A stretch of 64,000 nt of DNA. It comes from JABWAJ01 sp038323375 (GTDB lineage Bacteria > Bacteroidota > Bacteroidia > Chitinophagales > Saprospiraceae). The notes under the pieces are model-generated. The model worked only from the letters and a program-made list of their open reading frames with translations. It had not been told where the DNA came from and did no database searches. The translations under genes and the position numbers were made by a program. Location of the stretch: assembly GCA_038323375.1 (NCBI GenBank), contig JBBQGV010000003.1, positions 60,776 through 124,775 of the forward strand, in the 5' to 3' direction. Positions 54,883 through 62,742 of the stretch are shown piece by piece. The stretch's first letter is position 1. Every line of letters starts with the position of its first letter.

Positions 54883-55971
54883 ATGTTTCAACGTCACAAA
54901 AAACAACTCATCTGGATTGCTCTCGGAGCTTTTGCTATTGCATTGCGCCAGATAGCGGGCATGCACCCGGAATGGATAGAACGATATTACAGCCGGGGCG
55001 TTTTTTTAGGTGTGCGTGGCCTGATTGACTACGGATTAGCCTGGATGCCTTTTCCGCTCCTCTACCTGTTTGTTCCCCTGATCCTGATCTGGCTTTATAT
55101 AAGGATGCGTCGGTTTTTCATGCAGCGGTCTTCATTAAAAGACAAATTGGTTCGGGGCAGCCTGTCTGTGCTGGCTTTTGCCGGGGGAGTTGTCTTTTTT
55201 TTTATGGTACTCTGGGGCTTCAACTATGGGCGGGTACCCGTCGAGGAGATCATGCAATTGGATTCGCATCCACTCGATGTGGCCGCTTTGGAAAAAGAAC
55301 TTCAGATAGAAACGCAGAAAATTATCGAACTGCGCCAGGCCATCCCCGGGGCACCGGATACGAGCGCATTGACGGGGCAGGCTTTTCCGGCCGATATGGA
55401 GCAACAACTCCGCGAAGCTGTCGAAAGCCAGTTGGCTTTCTATCAATACCCCACTTTTGGCCGGGTACGCGGTCTCCTTTTGTATCCGAAAGGCATCTTT
55501 CTCCGGTTCAGTTCAGCCGGGTTGTATTTTCCTCTTACCGGAGAAGGCCACGCTGATGCGGGCTTGCATCCCCTTCAGTTGCCTTACGTGCTTGCGCATG
55601 AAATGGCGCATGGCTATGGTTTTGGCGATGAAGGAACCTGCAATTTTTGGGCTTATCTGGCTTGCGAAAACATCAAAACACCTGTGCTATCCTACTGCGG
55701 CCACCTGACGCACTGGCGCACCCTGGCGGTTCATTTTCGAAGCTACAAACCGGAAGAATACAAGCGTTTGCGGGAAAGCCTCCCCGTCGGTATTTTAGCC
55801 GATATCCGGGCGATTAATCAAAATATTATGGAATATCCCGATATCATGCCCCGGTTTAGAGAAGCAGCTTACGAAGCTTACCTCAAATCGCAGGGCATCA
55901 GCGAGGGCATTCAGAATTATGACCGAGTTGTGATGTTGGTGAAGGCCTGGCGGGAGGGGAGGAGGGAGTAG
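54883..55971 (+). CDS. DUF3810 family membrane metalloprotease-like protein
   Basis: Membrane protein of 362 residues. Three N-terminal hydrophobic segments (about 7-24, 48-74, 92-117) precede a soluble domain with the zinc-protease motif HEMAH (His239, Glu240, His243), preceded by LPYVLA and followed by GDEGTCNFWAYLACE, where a Glu could be the third ligand. This is the DUF3810 layout. No substrate is known. The stop codon is immediately followed by a GGCAAATTTGC-type repeat. Confidence 0.87.
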   Translation: MFQRHKKQLIWIALGAFAIALRQIAGMHPEWIERYYSRGVFLGVRGLIDYGLAWMPFPLLYLFVPLILIWLYIRMRRFFMQRSSLKDKLVRGSLSVLAFAGGVVFFFMVLWGFNYGRVPVEEIMQLDSHPLDVAALEKELQIETQKIIELRQAIPGAPDTSALTGQAFPADMEQQLREAVESQLAFYQYPTFGRVRGLLLYPKGIFLRFSSAGLYFPLTGEGHADAGLHPLQLPYVLAHEMAHGYGFGDEGTCNFWAYLACENIKTPVLSYCGHLTHWRTLAVHFRSYKPEEYKRLRESLPVGILADIRAINQNIMEYPDIMPRFREAAYEAYLKSQGISEGIQNYDRVVMLVKAWREGRRE

Positions 55972-55986
55972 GCAAATATGCATGTT

Positions 55987-56021
55987 GGCAAATTTGCAAA
56001 AGGCAAGTCTGCAAATTTGCC
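55987..56021. terminator. hairpin between convergent genes built from GGCAAATTTGC words
   Basis: GGCAAATTTGCA (55987-55998) and TGCAAATTTGCC (56010-56021) form a perfect 12-bp stem. Two related words, GGCAAATATGC and GGCAAGTCTGC, lie beside it, so the hairpin appears to be made of tandem repeats. There is no U-run. Confidence 0.6.
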
Positions 56022-56026
56022 CGTCA

Positions 56027-56377
56027 CTATCCTCCTGATTTTTTCGTTTTCGAATACCCTTCTTTCAGCAGCAAATCCATGATCTTGTCGCGCATATTGC
56101 CCTGGATCAGGATGAGGCCGTCTTTTACCGAACCGCCGGTTCCGCATTTGGTTTTCAGCATTTTCCCCAAAACTTCGAGCGTTTCGTCGCTTCCGACAAA
56201 GCCGGAAATAACAGTAACTTCTTTGCCGCCGCGCTGCTTGCGATCAATGGCTACCCGAAGGTTTTGTTTCCCCGGTTCGATGTCCGCAGGGGCTTCTGCT
56301 TCTTCTCCGCCATTCCAGTCAAAATCAGGGTCGGTTGAGAAGATCAACCCATCCTTTCGGTTGTTTTTTTTGCTCAT
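56027..56377 (-). CDS. SUI1/YciH family translation factor
   Basis: eIF1/SUI1-fold protein of 116 residues, the bacterial YciH type. The C-terminal domain (about 35-116) has LRVAIDRKQRGGKEVTVISGF (the RKGRGGK-like loop), KMLKTKCGTGGSVKDGLILIQGN and a terminal helix with IMDLLLKEGYSKTKKSGG. The N-terminal 35 residues are acidic and low-complexity. In E. coli YciH is a translation fidelity/initiation-related factor. Monocistronic, with a repeat element 23 bp upstream of its start. Confidence 0.93.
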   Translation of the reverse strand: MSKKNNRKDGLIFSTDPDFDWNGGEEAEAPADIEPGKQNLRVAIDRKQRGGKEVTVISGFVGSDETLEVLGKMLKTKCGTGGSVKDGLILIQGNMRDKIMDLLLKEGYSKTKKSGG

Positions 56378-56399
56378 ATCAAGTGTCTATCTTCTGCCT

Positions 56400-56548
56400 A
56401 ATTAGTGTCTGTCCATTTAGTCCCGTGTCTGTTCTTTAGCGTTCGAGAGCAAGGCGTGTTTTGCCCTAAAAACGGGAGTTTACTCGCGTAAATGACCGAT
56501 TTTGGGGTTGAGCACAACGCAGCTATCGGACTTTAAAGACAGACTAAT
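56400..56548 (+). repeat. full-length copy of the AATTAGTGTCTGTC repeat family
   Basis: 149 bp. AATTAGTGTCTGTCC left edge, TTTAGCGTTCGAGAGCAAGG arm, TTTACTCGCGTAAA core, right edge GACTTTAAAGACAGACTAAT with two bases lost. It lies between the SUI1 gene start and the 3' end of the large T9SS gene. Confidence 0.88.
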
Positions 56549-56688
56549 CGCAAAAAAAAGGCCGCACACGTTACATGTACGGCTACTAGCAATGATTATA
56601 ATTCCACGAATATAAAACTTGTAATGGTTTTCTTTCGGTCTTTCAAAGGGTTAACGATTTCGCTTTCGGGTATAGTATGCTGGGTACA

Positions 56689-56747
56689 GGTTATTGGTTA
56701 CTGGTTATTTGGCGGGAGCCAGTAACCAGTAACCGATAACTAATAAC
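56689..56747. terminator. inverted repeat of TGGTTAC words at the 3' end of the T9SS gene
   Basis: GGTTATTGGTTACTGGTTAT on the left and CCAGTAACCAGTAACC on the right are complementary. On the minus strand it starts 3 bp past the stop codon. Likely a transcription terminator or mRNA 3'-end stabiliser. Confidence 0.6.
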
Positions 56748-56749
56748 CA

Positions 56750-59221
56750 TTATCGAAGTACTTCAATTTTTTTCGTCACAATGCCATTGTTGCTGCGAAT
56801 GGTCAGGAAATAAAGGCCATTTTCCAAAGCGTTCACATCTATCATCGTGCGTTTGCCCGACAAGTTGGCGTGGAAAAGTTGCTGGCCCGTGATGTTGGAT
56901 AAGGTCAGTTCTTCCATTTCATAACCGCCGTTCAGGTATACATTCAGGAAGTTAGAAGCCGGGTTAGGATACACTTTAACCTGATCTGCTGTGATGGCAA
57001 CCGGTGTTTCTTCTTTCGGACGTGGCACAATGTGCAGCGTAAAGTCGCGAACAGGAATGCCGTAAGTTTGTCCAGAGCCGCTCATGCCGGTGGCGAGGCC
57101 GCCGGTAAAGTTGACGGTGATGCCGTTGCCGTCTTCTCGGAAGCCTTGAATGTCATCAGATACAATCAGTCTTAATTTTCCAATTTCCCCGTGCCCACTT
57201 GCTGAAAGGCCGCTGGTACGCGTGTAACCGGCTTCAAGCAATCCGGCTTGATTGTTTCGTGTCATGTGTAATACCGGAGAATTATAGGTCAGCCAACTGT
57301 TTGACCTAAACTCGATGCCAACGCTTTCCGGTACAAAAATGAGCGGGTTGTATACAAACGGGAACGTGAAGCCGTATACATTGTGCGCCGGATTACCGGA
57401 GTTGCCCAGCACCATATCCAATTCGATCAGGTCACCAGGGGAAGCGAAAATATTGCCCTGTAAGATGATCTCGTTTTCGTAATAAGGAACCCGTGCCGGG
57501 GTTAAGGAGTGCGTCCGGCTATAATACATGCTGATGGCGGTGGTGTCTAATGCCGTAACTAAGCTGTCACCATCGGTATCTAAGTGTTTTAAATCTATGG
57601 CAGTCGGGTCGAAAATATTCACCCAGTTGTCGGCGTACTGTCCATACCAAGTGGTCAGCGTTGCATTGGCGCGCGGTTTGCCAACTTCGCCCATGCTGAG
57701 ACCCAGCGGAAGGATGTCTTCCATATTTACTACGCCGTCAAAGTTGGTGTCGCCCGGCCAAACGCAATCTCCGAAGCACATCGGCCCGTCACCGGCACCA
57801 ATGTTCAGGATGTCCATTTCTACTTTTACCGACTTCTGATAGGTGCAATCGCCGTCTGCATTGGTCACACAATAACGGACTTCAAATTCATCCAAGCCTT
57901 CTTCCACATCTTCATAGGGAATGTAGAGAATCAGGTTGTAGCCGCTGATTTGCTGGCCATAAATCACCGTATCTACCTGGCCTTCAAGGAAAACGGCCTC
58001 ACCAAGATCCCCCTGGTCGGTGATCTGGAACAGAAACTCAGAGATCGGGACGCTATAGCCAATGATAAGCGGTGTGCGCTTGGGGGTTGACATTTCAAAT
58101 CTGGTGCGTGCAGGCTCAAAATTGCTGACAAAGACACGCACGGTGGCAATTTCTGCCGAGCCATTGCAACTTATCGGCCTGCTCGAATAAGTGAACACGT
58201 CAACGCCGGTAAATCCGGGCGGAGGAGAATAAATGACATTGCCATTGCCCGTGTGCTGAAGCGAGCCAAATTGAGGCGTTCCAACGGAGACGCAGCCAGC
58301 ACCTGTGCCGTAAAGATCGTTTTCAAGGACATTAAATTCTATGGTGTTGTAAGACGTCGTATTGGCTACATCGTCGAAAGCAAAGGTGTTATCCGATAGA
58401 TTCAATACATTGACCTGAACCGTTTTAGGTTGTCCGGCGTAATCGTAATTGAGGTAGTCAAGCCCAATGTAATTCTGTGCTGGCGTGTATGTCGGAATAC
58501 CGTCAACTACGGTATACGTACCCTGCTGAGGGCCGGTGGTTAAAGCGTAAGAAGTAGGCACCAAAATGCTCTGTGCCTTATTCTTCGTGGTAAAAACCTT
58601 AAGGGTATCCGGAAGGCCGGGGCCAATAACGCTGATGCTGACGGTACCATTATCGCAAGTGCCCGCGCCGTCGCAAACGATGTAATTGAAGTGCGCCAAC
58701 CCCACAAAATCGGCAGCCGGTACAAAAGTGACCGAAGCGCCGTTCCTGGAGGCAAGGCCATTATTGGCCAATGGAATTTCGGTGAGATTAAATGTGCCAT
58801 TGCTGCTGAAGTCATTTGCAAGTACGTCAATATTAACTGGAACGCCAACCGTAGTCGTTGCAAAATCAGGATTAGCTGTTACATTGGCAGGCAAAACCGA
58901 AATGTGAAATTCCAGAAAACCATAAGTAGAGGAAGCTGGCGGATTGGGCGTCCAGTAGGATATCCGGATCAAGTCCGTTCCAATATAATCTTCCTGGGGG
59001 GTATACGTCAACGTGTAATTGAACGCCGGAGATTGAACCAATTGCCGGGTGCCGCGCTGTGGTTCGATCACAACATGCGGGGCGTTGGGAGAAGACACAA
59101 ACCCATACTGAATTGGGATATTTTGATAAGTCGTCAGGTTGACGATCTGTGCTCCGAGGGCAAAAGGTGCCCAGGCCAGCAAGAGGAGTAAATAAAGTCG
59201 GTTTTGTAACAATACATTCAT
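56750..59221 (-). CDS. T9SS-secreted protein with cadherin-like repeats, dockerin-like loops and cohesin-like domain
   Basis: Very large secreted protein (823 residues). A signal peptide of about 23 residues ends ALGAQ. Residues about 100-480 hold three or four repeats with 'DV.aNDf..ng..nlt' and 'TFVPAADFVGLAHFNYIVCDG' type sequences (bacterial cadherin-like/Big repeats). Around 485-580 lie two dockerin-like calcium loops, DTNFDGVVNMED and DTDGDSLVTALD. A cohesin-like domain follows (about 600-720; SPGDLIELDMVLGNSG opens it). The last 75 residues are a type A T9SS sorting domain (VYPNPASNFL to KKIEVLR). No enzymatic domain is evident, so an adhesin or scaffold role is plausible. The stop codon is directly followed by a TGGTTAC repeat. 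Confidence 0.88.
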   Translation of the reverse strand: MNVLLQNRLYLLLLLAWAPFALGAQIVNLTTYQNIPIQYGFVSSPNAPHVVIEPQRGTRQLVQSPAFNYTLTYTPQEDYIGTDLIRISYWTPNPPASSTYGFLEFHISVLPANVTANPDFATTTVGVPVNIDVLANDFSSNGTFNLTEIPLANNGLASRNGASVTFVPAADFVGLAHFNYIVCDGAGTCDNGTVSISVIGPGLPDTLKVFTTKNKAQSILVPTSYALTTGPQQGTYTVVDGIPTYTPAQNYIGLDYLNYDYAGQPKTVQVNVLNLSDNTFAFDDVANTTSYNTIEFNVLENDLYGTGAGCVSVGTPQFGSLQHTGNGNVIYSPPPGFTGVDVFTYSSRPISCNGSAEIATVRVFVSNFEPARTRFEMSTPKRTPLIIGYSVPISEFLFQITDQGDLGEAVFLEGQVDTVIYGQQISGYNLILYIPYEDVEEGLDEFEVRYCVTNADGDCTYQKSVKVEMDILNIGAGDGPMCFGDCVWPGDTNFDGVVNMEDILPLGLSMGEVGKPRANATLTTWYGQYADNWVNIFDPTAIDLKHLDTDGDSLVTALDTTAISMYYSRTHSLTPARVPYYENEIILQGNIFASPGDLIELDMVLGNSGNPAHNVYGFTFPFVYNPLIFVPESVGIEFRSNSWLTYNSPVLHMTRNNQAGLLEAGYTRTSGLSASGHGEIGKLRLIVSDDIQGFREDGNGITVNFTGGLATGMSGSGQTYGIPVRDFTLHIVPRPKEETPVAITADQVKVYPNPASNFLNVYLNGGYEMEELTLSNITGQQLFHANLSGKRTMIDVNALENGLYFLTIRSNNGIVTKKIEVLR

Positions 59222-59740
59222 GGATCGTGGATTTAATCATTGCCTTTTGAAATGGTCTTTGCCTTTGCTACAGACAAAATTTATACGTGGAATACAGATC
59301 TTGGTTACCTAATCTGTCGCTGATGCCTGAACAACAACGGCGTTTTAGCAGGGGTTTGTGGTGTGTGGTATCTGCTTGATCGAATCTTATGTGCCTGACT
59401 AAAAAGCATTTCTACAAAAAGAGTTGTATGATTTGTGAAAAATCATACCTTTGTGTTGGCCATACTTATAGTCGAAATGACATGCAATATTACCAAGATA
59501 GCGTCAATCTTGCAAGTGATTCCGTCGAAAACATTTGATAATTTTTTCAGAAATGACATCCGGGCACACCATTCGGGCGTTTATTCTCCGTGGAATGGGG
59601 GAGAGCCGGGTGGCAGTAAACCTTATTTCCTGACTACATATTGTTGTTTTCTGATGCTAAAATGAGTTTTTATCTTTCCACCTGACAGAAACCTGCATTT
59701 GTTAACAACATCCTGAGCTGAAATCTAACGGCTGAACGAT
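59222..59740. other. 519-bp region with no credible gene
   Basis: Divergent intergenic region between the T9SS gene and a + strand hypothetical gene. A short open frame (59435-59665) has no coding character. Sequence is AT-rich with no clear repeat or TAnnTTTG promoter. Confidence 0.5.
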
Positions 59741-61165
59741 ATGCACAACAGCAAACTGTATTCCATATTACAGAATTTCAACAAGCACGAACAAAATCGC
59801 TGCCGGAAGTACCTTCAGTCGGCCTTCTTCAATGTCAGCCAAACCTTGGTGGATCTTTACGACTTACTGATAAAAGACATCAACAAACCGGGATCTGAAG
59901 CCAACCTGGGAAAAGAAAATATCTGGAAAAAATTATCGCTAAATCCACCTTATGAGGATATCCGGTTTCGCAAATTTTGCTCAGACTTGTTGAAGCTCGT
60001 GGAAGATTATCTGGCACTGGGGGTTTACCAGGAAAACACCTTGCTACAAACAACGCTCTTAATTGAGGCAGTTGGAGAAAAAAAGTTGGAAAAACTTTAT
60101 AACTCCGTTATGAAAGACGCCAGAAGAGTATCGGAACAAACAAAGCTAAAAGATGCAGATTTTTACTTAGCTCAATATCAGATTGAAAAAAATTATTATA
60201 ACCTTACAAAATACGAAACCAAAAGAACCTCTAAATCCAATGTTGAAGATATTGCAAAAAATATAGATTTATTTTATTTTAGTGAAAAATTGAGAATTGT
60301 TTGTGAGGTATTGAGTCGCCAAAATCTTGCGTCTTACGATTATAAAATTTCATTGATTGATGAAATTGTTAATTATGTACATTCACCTGATTTTGAAGCA
60401 GTTCCTCCAGTACTTGTGTATTATCAAATCTATCTTTTATATACTGAACCTGAAAATGAAGAGCATTATCATAAATTAATGACGCTTTTGGATGAATATT
60501 CTGTTTTTTTTCCAGAGGAAATCGTTAAGGATGAATTATATATGTCTGCTCAAAATTATTGTATAAAGAAAATCAATCAGGGAAATCAAAAGTTTTTGAA
60601 GGAGTTATTCTTTTTGTATCAAACCTTGTTAAAAAAAGAAATTATTATAGCCAATGGCGAAATTTCTCCTTGGTATTTCAGGAATATTGTAGTGGTGGCA
60701 CTTCGCCTCGGAGAGTACTTATGGACGGAAGATTTTATTATTAAATACCAGGATTTTTTGGAAGAGGATTTCAGGCTCAACACTGTTACGTATAACCTTG
60801 CGCAGCTTTATTTTTATCAAAAGAAATACGAAAAAGTAATTGAACAACTTCAAAATGTTGAATATGATGACATTACGTATAGTTTGAATTCAAAAACAAT
60901 GTTGATGGCCACTTTTTATGAATTGGATGACATTGACCCCTTGTTTTCGTTGATGGAAAGTTTCAGGACCTACCTGAACCGGCAAAAGAGTTTACCGCCC
61001 AGCAAAGTACGCGACTACCTCAATCTGATTCGCTTTACCAAAAGGTTGGTTCGCCTGATCCCTAAAGACCGTGAAGCCATTCACAAACTGAAAGAGGACG
61101 TATTAAAGGAAAAAGGGGCAGTGAATGCCAACTGGCTCCTTGAAAAAATAGCAGAACTGGAGTGA
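59741..61165 (+). CDS. helical protein of unknown function
   Basis: Soluble 474-residue protein, without signal peptide or membrane segment. It is predicted almost wholly alpha-helical, with a repeated pattern of aromatic and Leu/Glu positions (for example NLAQLYFYQKKYEKVIEQL, a tetratricopeptide-like helix pair near residue 350). It opens MHNSKLYSILQNFNKHEQNR. I recognise no family. The middle of the gene (about 60180-60920) is markedly AT-rich while both ends are near the local average. It ends 120 bp before the DUF559 gene. Confidence 0.7.
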   Translation: MHNSKLYSILQNFNKHEQNRCRKYLQSAFFNVSQTLVDLYDLLIKDINKPGSEANLGKENIWKKLSLNPPYEDIRFRKFCSDLLKLVEDYLALGVYQENTLLQTTLLIEAVGEKKLEKLYNSVMKDARRVSEQTKLKDADFYLAQYQIEKNYYNLTKYETKRTSKSNVEDIAKNIDLFYFSEKLRIVCEVLSRQNLASYDYKISLIDEIVNYVHSPDFEAVPPVLVYYQIYLLYTEPENEEHYHKLMTLLDEYSVFFPEEIVKDELYMSAQNYCIKKINQGNQKFLKELFFLYQTLLKKEIIIANGEISPWYFRNIVVVALRLGEYLWTEDFIIKYQDFLEEDFRLNTVTYNLAQLYFYQKKYEKVIEQLQNVEYDDITYSLNSKTMLMATFYELDDIDPLFSLMESFRTYLNRQKSLPPSKVRDYLNLIRFTKRLVRLIPKDREAIHKLKEDVLKEKGAVNANWLLEKIAELE

Positions 61166-61167
61166 AC

Positions 61168-61281
61168 CTACGAATCCAAAGGTGCGAAATTTGGCGAACT
61201 TCCACCTGTCACGTGCTCCCAAGCACGCGCAGCCCTCTTCTTCTTCTGATTCATCTTGGGCCGAAAATGGCTCATTTTCAT
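61168..61281 (-). CDS. possible very short gene (37 codons)
   Basis: Complete minus-strand frame starting ATG at 61281, ending TAG at 61168, encoding a basic peptide with KKKRAARAWEHVTGGSSP. It fills the gap between the helical protein and the DUF559 gene, and codon use looks coding-like. No known family; it could be chance. Confidence 0.25.
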   Translation of the reverse strand: MKMSHFRPKMNQKKKRAARAWEHVTGGSSPNFAPLDS

Positions 61282-61285
61282 CTCT

Positions 61286-61654
61286 ATGCTGACCCGTCGC
61301 AAGAAGTCTAATAGAAATCTGGAAGCTGCCGGAATCGAAGACCTGCTTTGGGAACGCCTGGGGCACGAAAAAATACCGGTAGAGCGCCAGATTGACCTGA
61401 TGGCTGGCGGCAAATCTTGGGTGCTCGATTTTGTCGTATTCTGCAACAACCAACCTTTGGGCATTGAGTGCGACGGCGATCAAGGGCATACCACGGTCAG
61501 CCACGTAAAATACGACAAACATAGAGACAATATTATCCTTTCAACCGGCTGGAACTTGTTGCGTTACACCACAGACGACCTGACCGAAAATATGAACTGC
61601 ACCATTTTTCAGATTAGAGACAATATTGAACGGCTGGGTGGATTGAAACGCTGA
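61286..61654 (+). CDS. DUF559 (PD-(D/E)XK nuclease-like) protein
   Basis: Small soluble protein of 122 residues with the DUF559/Vsr-like nuclease fold. The core reads EDLLWERLGHEKIPVERQIDL, then VLDFVVFCNNQPLGIECDGDQGH, in which Asp48 and Glu61 followed by Asp63 correspond to the D...ExK-type active site, though Lys is replaced by Asp. That replacement means nuclease activity is uncertain. The ATG at 61286 is preferred to a TTG at 61256. It precedes proB by 46 bp and may be co-transcribed, but a -7 element lies between. Confidence 0.8.
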   Translation: MLTRRKKSNRNLEAAGIEDLLWERLGHEKIPVERQIDLMAGGKSWVLDFVVFCNNQPLGIECDGDQGHTTVSHVKYDKHRDNIILSTGWNLLRYTTDDLTENMNCTIFQIRDNIERLGGLKR

Positions 61655-61673
61655 ATAGTCTTGCTCCGATGGC

Positions 61674-61681
61674 TATCTTTG
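61674..61681 (+). promoter_or_regulatory. -7 element for proBA
   Basis: TATCTTTG, exact TAnnTTTG, 20 bp before the proB ATG, giving a leader of about 13 nt. Confidence 0.5.
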
Positions 61682-61700
61682 CAGCGCATAACATCAAAAA

Positions 61701-62738
61701 ATGGCGCTCCTTCCCGTATTGGTCATCAAATTTGGCACAGCCTCCATCACCCACAGCAATGGGGAACCGGATGAAACGGTTATTGCTTTCATCGCCGGGC
61801 AAGTGGCGGCCTTGCAGCAACACCACCGCATCGTGCTGGTGTCTTCCGGGGCTGTTGGCGCGGGGAAAGGTGCCATTCGAAACTACAAAGGTGCCCTGAC
61901 CGAGCGAAAAGCGGCAGCGGCCGTCGGCAATCCACTTTTATTGGGCATTTACTCCCGGTTTTTTAGCGAATACGGCATCCCCATTGCACAAAGCCTTTGC
62001 GAACGCCAGCATTTCGCCAACCGGCGGCAGTTTTTGCAATTGAAAGAAACCTACCGGGAACTTTGGGACAATGGCATCATCCCCATCGCCAACGAAAACG
62101 ATGTGGTTAGCAACTTAGAGCTGAAATTTTCGGATAACGATGAATTGGCTACCCTCATCGCTGCCGGGTTTGATGCAGAAAGCCTGCTCATCAGCACCTC
62201 TGTAGGTGGGCTGCTCAATGCTCAGGGCGAGATTATCCCGGTGGTTCAAAACCTTGATCCCGAAGTCTTTGGATTGATTCGCTACGATAAATCTTCGCTG
62301 GGCCTCGGGGGTATGTTGTCAAAACTCACGTATACCCGGCTGGCGACCCGTATGGGCATTCGGGTCGTGTTTTTTAATATTCGCACTCCGGACGGGATTG
62401 CCAAAGCATTGTCGGGAGAAACCGGCACAGTTTTTCTATCGCAATCTGCGACTTTGAACGCCCGGCAAAAATGGTTGGCCAGCGGCAGCCTCGTTTCAGG
62501 CCGGCTGACTTTGGATGCCGGGGCGGTGCAAGCCGTAAAAGACCGAAAGAGCTTGCTGGCAGTCGGGGTACGCCGGATTAAAGGCGAATTCGGAAAACAG
62601 GAAGTCATCGAATTGCTAAATGGCCAGAATGAAACGATCGCGATCGCGCGCGTGAAACACGACGCGGCTACCATCTCAGCAAACCTGAACACTCAAAATT
62701 TTGAAATCGCTCATGCAGACGATATTGTCCTCCTCTGA
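61701..62738 (+). CDS. proB: glutamate 5-kinase
   Basis: First enzyme of proline synthesis, phosphorylating the gamma-carboxyl of glutamate. It is 345 residues. The amino acid kinase domain has KFGTASITHSNG, VSSGAVGAGKGAI, IPIANENDVV and FSDNDELATLIAAGFDAESLL. A C-terminal PUA domain (about 260-345) follows, with RLTLDAGAVQAV, as in typical ProB. Compared with E. coli the 'KVGTS' P-loop reads KFGTA, a mild variation. The next gene is proA, whose probable start is 4 bp after this stop, so the two form the proBA operon. Confidence 0.95.
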   Translation: MALLPVLVIKFGTASITHSNGEPDETVIAFIAGQVAALQQHHRIVLVSSGAVGAGKGAIRNYKGALTERKAAAAVGNPLLLGIYSRFFSEYGIPIAQSLCERQHFANRRQFLQLKETYRELWDNGIIPIANENDVVSNLELKFSDNDELATLIAAGFDAESLLISTSVGGLLNAQGEIIPVVQNLDPEVFGLIRYDKSSLGLGGMLSKLTYTRLATRMGIRVVFFNIRTPDGIAKALSGETGTVFLSQSATLNARQKWLASGSLVSGRLTLDAGAVQAVKDRKSLLAVGVRRIKGEFGKQEVIELLNGQNETIAIARVKHDAATISANLNTQNFEIAHADDIVLL

Positions 62739-62742
62739 GGCG

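Noticed and set aside
59435..59665. Short + strand open frame in the 519-bp gap
   Set aside because: Low-complexity, no start context, no recognisable protein features.
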